From Xiphydria camelus (lineage: Eukaryota > Arthropoda > Insecta > Hymenoptera > Xiphydriidae): a stretch of 64,000 nt of DNA. Location of the stretch: NCBI GenBank assembly GCA_963678675.1, contig OY783195.1, positions 17,515,342-17,579,341 on the forward strand, read 5' to 3'. The translations under genes were made by a program, and so were the position numbers. Positions 57,063 through 64,000 of the stretch are shown here, piece by piece. Position 1 is the first letter of the stretch. Every line of letters begins with the position of its first letter. Below the pieces are notes generated by a model. That model did no database searches and was not told the origin of the DNA. It saw nothing but the letters and a program-made list of their open reading frames with translations.

Positions 57063-58337
57063 CCCGAGTCGAAATTTTAGTGCTCCTTTGGTTCTCTCTT
57101 GGAGAAGGACGACTACCTGAGAACCTTTCGGGCCCATTACAATCCAGCTAGTTTTGGTGCTCCACTGCTGCTCTGTACGTGCAGTTATTTCCCGATTTGC
57201 ACGTTGGGAGCATCAGAGGAGTAGCAAAACCAAATTCTCTTATAGGTACTCCCGTAGTCCTCCGTTGGAGAACTAAATTTTCTAGGTACTCCCGTACCCC
57301 AGTCGAAATCCAAGAACTGAAAGACCACCGAACCTTCCTTTTCCGCCACAGGTCTAAAGCTTACCTACCTTATCGACTCTGCCCTTTCCACGCTCTTTCT
57401 CTCTTGCTTATCTTCCTCCTCACCGCTTCACTTAACCTCACTTTTGACTTTTCCTCGCTTTTCCTAATTTCCTATCGTTACCCTCCCTTTCCCAACAAAC
57501 CCTTATAATCTATCCTTTAACTCTTTCTCTCAGCTTTCTATCTATACCCTATACTACTCTTGCACTCTCTGTTGATCGCACTTATTACAATTTTTCGTCT
57601 CACAACTTCCAACACATGTTCTCACCATTCAACCTCCTGCAACCAAGTCCTGATTTACTATAATAATCTGTGCTTCTTAATAAACAGTATAGTTTATAAC
57701 TTGCTCAACATACTCTGGAATCTCGAAATCAAATAATTTGTTGATTTAATAATTGAACAAATTACAATTCTTGCCCATTTATTCACAAATAAATGTTCAA
57801 GTCTCTACCTATACCTATGCAGGAGACCGAAATTTTTCTAAGTCCCTAAATATATTCCGTTGCTGCTTGCAGAGCTTAGGTACCGCAAAATCTAATACAA
57901 GCTCCATGTTTTCATATTACGATCAATTGCCAGTCATATGTATCAATACCAACTAATGATAAAGAATTAGAATAAATTGTAATTCATTGTAATTTTTTTT
58001 CATTAAAAATATGAAATTTTAGTTCATGTATATCTGTGGCTGTTTATTTTGTATTGCTGTCTACCACAAATATATAGGTAATTAATGTACCTATAGCTAA
58101 TGAGCGTGCCAGTCGAAAATTTTCTAAGTCCATCGGACGCGACAGTCGAAAATTTTCTAAGTCGGATTTCGACTCGGGTAGAGAAGCAAGAGTCGTTATA
58201 GAGTATTAAGGAGAAGTACGGAGAACCAAGGGAGAACCTATACTGCCGACTGGAGAAGGACGGAGCACCAAGGAAGAACCAATATTTCGAGTGGAGAAGG
58301 ACGGAGCACCAAGGGAGAACCAAAATTTCGACTCGGG
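57063..58337 (-). mobile_element. TIR element, copy 2
   Basis: Inverted relative to copy 1 (7827-9428). Same CCCGAGTCGAAATTTT ends and same subterminal repeats, without the 0.24-kb nested MITE. Inserted into or beside the foldback family. No transposase. Confidence 0.85.
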
Positions 58338-58429
58338 AAGGTACGGCAATCCTTTTGCTTCAACTTCCAGGTATATTAATTGTAAGTATTACTGGAGAAC
58401 GAATAGGTTTGACACGCGTGCGGGGAACG

Positions 58430-58830
58430 GAAAAGGGAAAGGCGCAAAGGGGCCGCGGAAGGAAAGGCGCGAAGGCGCCGCGGTCGGGGAAAAAGCGCGA
58501 GGGCACCGCGGTCGAGGGAAAGGCGCAAGGGCGCCACGGAAGGAAGCGGTGGAAAGCGCGAAGGCGCCGCGGTCGGGGAAGGCGTGAAAACGCCGCGGAA
58601 GGAAGCGGTGGAAGGCGCAAAGTCGCCGCGGTCGGGGAAGGCGTGAAAACGCCGCGGAAGGAGACGAAGGAAAGGCGTGAAAACGCCGCGGAAGGAAAAA
58701 GGTGGAAGGCGCAAAGGCGCCGCGGTCGGAGAAAGGCGTGAAAACGCCGCGGAAGGAAGCGGTGGAAGGCGCGAAGGCGCCGCGGTCGGGGAAGGCGTGA
58801 AAACGCCGCGGAAGGAAAAGGGGAGAAAGA
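58430..58830. repeat. GC-rich minisatellite
   Basis: Higher-order units of about 60 bp built from GGCGTGAAAACGCCGCGG and GGCGCGAAGGCGCCGCGG, joined by GGAAGCGGTGGAA. Each half is a short palindrome. Open frames of 100-190 codons on both strands are by-products of the repeat. Confidence 0.85.
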
Positions 58831-59174
58831 AAAGGGAACCCAAATGCGAATCGATTCGTCTATTGGAAGAGTCCTAAGAAGGACTGAGGAAGATCCAGGC
58901 GTCTCCCTCAACGCCGGAATGCCCGCTACGCTCAACGCCCGCTCTTATATACCTAACGCGGAGGGGACTGTTATCGGTCCTATTGGCCGGTAACGGTCGA
59001 GTGGGGGCGACTTGCGGCAGTCTCCCTGATTGGCGCGACGTGACGTGCTCGACGCTCCGCCACACCAATCCCCCGCGAGCAGGCCAGTGTCCACTGCGCG
59101 CTGCCCGAGAGCGTCAAGCGCTCTCTAAAGACTAACTATGCTAGGGACTTATACTTATAAAAATGACGCACGTC
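58831..59174. other. GC-rich unassigned stretch
   Basis: Has TTATATACC at 58948 and CCAATCCCC at 59075, so it may be a promoter or LTR relic. Not supported further. Confidence 0.3.
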
Positions 59175-59823
59175 AGGTTAAAAGATTTTCGTGAACTGAC
59201 GATTTTCTGATATGTCATTTCGTACAAGTGCAACCGAAGAGGATCTAGCTCGTGTCCTGTCCGTAAAAAGATGACTCGATGGACATCGGAGAATGTCAGG
59301 CTTGTCACCGAGCGCCTATTACCTACGGTACATTAATTGCAATACGCGCTTCTCGTTTCATTCAACTATTCCAGCGTTAAATAACTTTTACTTCTTTCAA
59401 GGTAATCACCTTTTATGAACTGTTCGTGGTAGGAGGCAGCGATCGATAATAGAGGCTCGTCGTAGACAAGTTCGTCTATTAAAACTAAAAGGCAATTGGT
59501 GTGCAACTGGAACATCATCGCAGGAAAAATTTGTCTACGATTAGTCACAATCATTGATCGTTGCCCCCTACGATTAACAATTCGTACAAGAGGTAAATGC
59601 TTTGAAAGAAGTAAAAGTTACTTAGAGCAGGAATAGTTTAAACGAAAATCGCATATTGCAATGAAAGTACTATGGGTGAAAGGCGCTCGGTGACAAGCCT
59701 GACATTCTCCGATCCATCGAGTCATCTTTTTACGGACAGGACATGAGCTAAATCCCCTTCGGTTGCACCTGTACGAGATGACATGTCAGAAAATCGTGAG
59801 TCTTCATGAAAATCTTCTAACCT
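59175..59823. mobile_element. Inverted-repeat element, 649 bp
   Basis: Arms 59175-59400 and 59598-59823 (226 bp each), diverged, enclosing about 197 bp. No coding. Confidence 0.75.
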
Positions 59824-59848
59824 ACTCGTTCTGCAATAATACACTTAG

Positions 59849-60645
59849 TAATAAAAAGCTATTCTCCTACATGTACGTATTCTCCTCATGAATAAATTCC
59901 AAAAAGTAGTGAAATCCCCCCACAAAAACAGATTCTCTGTAAAAAAAGGCGGCATGTTCATTCAGTGCCAACAAAAATTGATACGTAAAATACTCTCCAA
60001 AAAAGATTTGAAATCAATTAAGATCGCCATGTTCAAGAGTTATATATAAAAAGTAAAAGGCATCATTTGAAAGGGAAATTATTGTAAATCAAGTGACTAC
60101 AAAATTCGACTAAAAAATTTATAAAAAAATTTTAATAAAAAAGAACTTGCCGCGTTTTTTCCCTTCAAAATAAAAAATTCAGACACAGAATTATACTCGA
60201 TGTTTATGCACTTATGATTTTAAATAAATTCATACACTTATATGATACCACCAGTATACCGAATGTCATACGAGAAACCGATCAGGCGGGGGCCTTCTGA
60301 ATTTCTCTGAATTTGACTTCGGCAGTGCAATTTATGAATCACTCTAACACCGTCCAAGCACTACCAATTATTCGGTATAGTGGACAAAATATGAAAACTT
60401 AAACGCGGCAAGTTCTTTTTTATTAAAATTTTTTTATAAATTTTTTTAGTCGAATTTTGTAGTCACTTGATTTACAATAATTTCCCTTTCAAATGGTGCC
60501 TTTTACTCTTTTTATATATAACTCTTAAACATGGCGATCTTAATTGATTTCAAATCTTTTTTGGAGAGTATTTTACGTATCAATTTTTGTTGGCACTGAA
60601 TGAACATGCCGCCTTTTTTTACAGAGAATCTGTTTTTGTGGGGGG
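59849..60645. mobile_element. Palindromic element, copy 2
   Basis: Same family as 39087-39915, arms from 59916 and ending 60645, with the shared one-sided flank 59849-59915. The right edge abuts the Gypsy-like gag. Confidence 0.75.
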
Positions 60646-60678
60646 TACGCTAGACGAGACGGGAAACGTAGCACCGCG

Positions 60679-62506
60679 ATGTCGCATACCCCCTTCCCCG
60701 ATGACCCGTTGATATACACGCTAACGGGTGATGCTTTACGCTGGGAGCTGCGTAAGCGAGATTTAAGTGAGGATGGAACCATACCTACTCTCAGACAACG
60801 ATTAGTCAATTTTATGGGTTTTATGCGTTCGGCGGGCCCGGAAGTGTCAGTGCGTAAAAGAATCAGTAGTTCTCCACAATTACCTACATCTAACGGTACA
60901 CTTGCGATGTCCCGGGAACCCGCTTCACAGGAGAACCCCTTACACTCTATTCGACCTCTAGTAGATAACCACGACGCCGCACAAGCGCCTCACAATTTCC
61001 ACCGTGGAAACTCTACCTTCCTTCCGCCGTTACCTGGAGTTACCTCCGTGTTACCGTCTCATAATCATCAAACTTCCTCCCCGAATCGTCATAACCAGAA
61101 CTTAACTGCACGTACCGCGTATGATATAATGCGACGCTGGAAATTACAATTTACGGATGCTCGCGGGGAAGACGCCGAAGCCTTTCTCCTACGTGTTGAG
61201 GAAGATTGACTGATCGCTCCGGTTGACAATACTGAATTATTATGCTGCCTTCCCTTCTTTCTATCCGGAATCGCATTACATTGGTTTCGCAGCAAGCGCG
61301 ACAGATTTACCTCTTGGGAAGTTTTCCAAAATGAGTGGCGTAACAGGTTTAGCGACGTTGATTTCCAATTCTGCTTACGCGAAGAAATTTTCCGCCGTAC
61401 GCGCAGGGCAATGACGAACCCGTCGCCGACTATCTTACGTGCTTATGCATCCTTTTCGGATGCCTACGACCAGTATGGAGTGAGTCCGAACAGCTTAACT
61501 GTGCTCATCGTAATATGCAGCCTCGTCTACAAGTCGCGATACACCGGACGGAAATGGAAAACTTGGACGAGTTAGAGACTAGGGCAACACGAATTGAAAA
61601 GAGTTTCAATATCGCTAAGACATTTCGTCCCCCACCGACCCCGGAACGTTCGTTGTTCCCGGACCTGGAGTGTCGTAGTCCAAAGAACCCCTCACGTGGG
61701 AGTAGAGCTACCTCAACTACCTTAGCCACCTGACTGTCGCTGTTACCTTTCGTTACCTCACTATCTACGGCTACCTTCACGAGGCCGACATGGAAGAGTG
61801 AATAGACCTTACCACGGAAGAGGAACTCCTCCGAGATGTGGACGACGAGGTCAACTCGGGAGGGGACATCTTCCGGTCCGACAGCGATACCGCCGCTTCG
61901 GTCGGAGGGGAGAGGCCAGCATATTGGGCTCCGCTGATCGAATACGAGGAGCTATTCGATTCCCTCACCGACTCGCACCCCGGTTTGTGGGACGCCGTAG
62001 GAGAGGCCATCCGACTCGCCCGGACGGAAAACGCCACCGTCGGCCACGTCACCTTGATAGAGTTTCCCGAGACCAGGGAAGCGGCCGTCCAGGCGAACAA
62101 ATCAACGTGCTCGGTCCATACACAGACAATCGCACCGGCCACCGTCGACACCGCCGTTCAGACGGGAAAGGATCGAATGCTCGTCCCTCGAGAGACGACG
62201 TTGGGACCAGCCAAGCGCCCCAGTGCCGCAACCCAAGCCGAGCACGAGAGGAAGTACCGCGCTGCGAGGTTAGAGACCACTCCCGTGGAGACGCGAGTAC
62301 GCCCACCAAAGGGGACGTGCTTCAGCTGCCATCGAGTGGGACATCGGTATCCAGAATGCCCTAATCCCACGGGAGACCCGTCCTGCTACACGTGTGGACT
62401 TCGTGGGGCAACCAGGAAAACGTGCCCCCATTGTGTAGATGCGTGGAAGGCTGAAAAGCTTCAGGCGCTGGCCGCAAGAGCCTATGCCAGAGACCACCGT
62501 TATTAG
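60679..62506 (+). pseudogene. Gypsy-like retrotransposon gag, broken
   Basis: Begins MSHTPFPDDPLIYTLTGDAL. Capsid-like region RTAYDIMRRWKLQF, EDAEAFLLRVEED, an in-frame TGA at 61207, then FFLSGIALHWFRSKRD and EWRNRFSDVDFQF. After frameshifts near 61400 and 61520 it reads ENLDELETRATRIEKS and PERSLFPDLECRS. A third frame from 61838 ends with zinc knuckles CFSCHRVGHRYPECPN and CYTCGLRGATRKTCPHC. The order MA/CA then CCHC is that of insect LTR-element gag. No protease or RT follows, so pol is missing. Confidence 0.75.
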
Positions 62507-62659
62507 CGGGAAAACAACCACTAGGCCAGTCGACAAGTGCATTGATAGCGGGAGCAATTCCGGACAAGCTGGAAATAATTTTAATTTGTTTCATTTGGTG
62601 TTAAAAAGCAAGTATTAAATTTGCACCCCCAGAAAGCCCGGATTTGGCCGCCATCTTAA

Positions 62660-62882
62660 CAAAAGGGGTTAAAAAAGTTTTTTCTTATTATTTGTCAATA
62701 ACTCGATTTCTATAAACTTTAGAGTAACATATGTAGTTACGAAAATTAAAGCAAATTAAGTTATCTATAAAAAATGTTCTATATGTTTTTCCCGTGCGAC
62801 TATCTGGTTCGAAGTTATATGGGCATCAAAAGCTGGATATATTATAGGAACTTATTATTTTCTTTATTCTAGGCACATTTAA
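62660..62882 (+). repeat. Diverged direct repeat, copy 1
   Basis: Shares order and words with 63395-63612 (AACTCGATTTCTATA / ATATCTCGATTAGTATC, ATATGTAGTTA, GCGACTAYCTG, TGAAGTTAT, TTTTCTTAT.GTAGGCAC). Confidence 0.6.
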
Positions 62883-63193
62883 CCCCTTACTGCATGATTT
62901 TTTTAAATTCCATGAAAAATATATATATGATAGCTTTGCCCCTATTATTCATCAGAAAAATAATTTTAAAAATATTTATGAAAAAATAAACATTTATTTT
63001 TAAAAAAATGATTTATGCCATATATGGCACACCATACATAGGAACAATAACATACGTACAATTGGCTACTAATACATATAACTTTTTTATATATATTGCA
63101 GTCGAGAAGATTTACAACGATTTATGGTAGCACACACATCAGGTAGGTATCAGTGTAAGTGCCATATTATATGGTACAAGATGCAGGAAGGGG
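62883..63193. mobile_element. piggyBac-like MITE, 311 bp
   Basis: TTAA at 62879-62882 and 63194-63197. TIR CCCCTTACTGCAT and complement of CCCCTTCCTGCAT. AT-rich interior, with ATATATGGCA and complement-like words, no coding. It sits at the end of the first copy of a diverged repeat. Confidence 0.75.
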
Positions 63194-63394
63194 TTAAAAA
63201 ATAGCAACTGCTGTTATGCTTTCATGATTGTATTTATATTTGTTTTCTGTCGGCCAACTCTACTTCTGTTATATACGGAATGTTTAACTCAAGGTCATTA
63301 ACCCTGTAAGCACCTAGACAAGGAAAGTCGGGTGTAAAAATCTATACAGGGAAAGTCGGGCTTTCCCGATCGAGCCTTCCGCTATGCTCAAAAA

Positions 63395-63612
63395 GGGCCA
63401 AAAAAAGGAATTGTTTCTTAATATTAGCAAATATCTCGATTAGTATCAATTTTATAGCAAAATATGTAGTTATCAAAATTAAAGAAGGGTAGGTACTCTA
63501 TTAAAAACGTTATGTAGGTATATTTTTTTGTACGACTACCTGTTTTGAAGTTATTGGCGTTGAACTCTCGAAACTTAATAATTTTCTTATTGTAGGCACT
63601 CTTAAACACATT
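63395..63612 (+). repeat. Diverged direct repeat, copy 2
   Basis: Partner of 62660-62882. GGAAAGTCGGG words lie upstream at 63325 and 63350. Confidence 0.6.
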
Positions 63613-63689
63613 CAATTGCTTTTTGGTGATATACATTTTTATTTGGTAAAGAAATCATATCACACATATATACTTGTACTTGCTTCCAC

Positions 63690-64000
63690 ACCACCTAGGG
63701 GTAAAGTACCCTGCGCGTTTTTTAAAAAGTGGTCTCCACAATAGGCCTAATCCACTATACCACCGACTTAGATAACCAAGTTTTTTTGAGGTTGTAGGCT
63801 CATCAGAGTTTTTTCGCCTTTTTGATGTTACTGGTTGTTCAATATAACCCTCAATATCATCCTGAATGTCTTCACATCTGTCTCATATTCCGGATCTGGT
63901 TCATAATGTGCAGCAGACTCTATTGATTGGTTCATATCTCTTTCTATATCGATAGGGAAATTCTCCTCGTAGTCTTCGACGTCTAATTCGACCACTTCCG
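63690..64000 (-). pseudogene. Acidic protein fragment at the window edge
   Basis: Minus strand from 64000: EVVELDVEDYEENFPIDIE, MNQSIESAAHYEPDPEYE, a frameshift near 63870, then DIQDDIEGYIEQPVTSKRRK and NSDEPTTSKK. An acidic stretch followed by a basic KRRK patch would suit a transposase N-terminus such as piggyBac, but there is no diagnostic motif. It continues beyond the window. Confidence 0.3.

Noticed and set aside
58360..58935. Long proline/phenylalanine-rich ORF (191 codons) and overlapping frames
   Set aside because: A by-product of the GC-rich minisatellite; open on both strands.

Overview
The window looks like a piece of an insect nuclear genome, probably hymenopteran (ant-like). 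That is an inference from AT-rich spacer DNA, GT-AG introns and the mix of transposon families. I found no intact host gene, tRNA, rRNA or CRISPR array. Nearly everything recognisable is transposable element (TE) DNA, deeply nested and mostly dead, so the window reads as a TE island. All identities are from reading motifs; no search was run.

Layout. 1-3080: an element with 778-bp inverted arms that holds the C-terminal part of an enigmatic repeated animal protein, split by another insertion; an N-terminal zinc-finger fragment that I believe is from the same family lies at 4688-5032. 5289-9710: a Helitron-type PIF1 helicase joined in one coding track to a ubiquitin-specific-protease (USP) domain. 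It is broken by stops and frameshifts and by a 1.6-kb TIR element inside the USP domain, which itself hosts a 0.24-kb element. 9821-11922: a mariner-like element with a 600-bp TTA-flanked insertion at the end of its transposase. 13640-15178: a long-TIR element carrying a second enigmatic protein. 17213-17780: a mariner deletion derivative. 18395-23840: a LINE of the I clade on the minus strand (gag, endonuclease, reverse transcriptase, RNase H). 23841-24560: GTTACATTA-rich repeats, followed by a mariner transposase fragment.

24843-28480 is mostly unassigned. 28618-34656 is a 6.04-kb composite with matching ends and TTA target duplications (PIF/Harbinger-like). It holds a 2.5-kb tandem duplication, two Helitron insertions and amplified right ends, and it interrupts a 30-bp minisatellite that encodes a decapeptide repeat. 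34.8-39.1 kb holds palindromic elements and an unrecognised minus-strand ORF. 39.1-41.2 kb is a palindromic element and a Helitron fragment with its 3' end. 41.5-45.5 kb holds MITEs, LTR-like relics and a mariner fragment. 45836-48274 is a piggyBac-like TTAA element packed with nested repeats. 49216-50195 is a Helitron. 51.6-56.95 kb is a run of palindromic elements, including one of 1.1 kb. 57063-58337 is a second copy of the element that broke the USP domain. A GC-rich minisatellite, more palindromes, a Gypsy-like gag remnant (60679-62506) and a small piggyBac-like MITE finish the window.

No operon-like cooperation exists here. The genes relate by nesting, which gives a relative order of insertion. 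The most interesting candidates are the PIF1-USP fusion and the two long-TIR elements carrying proteins of unknown function.
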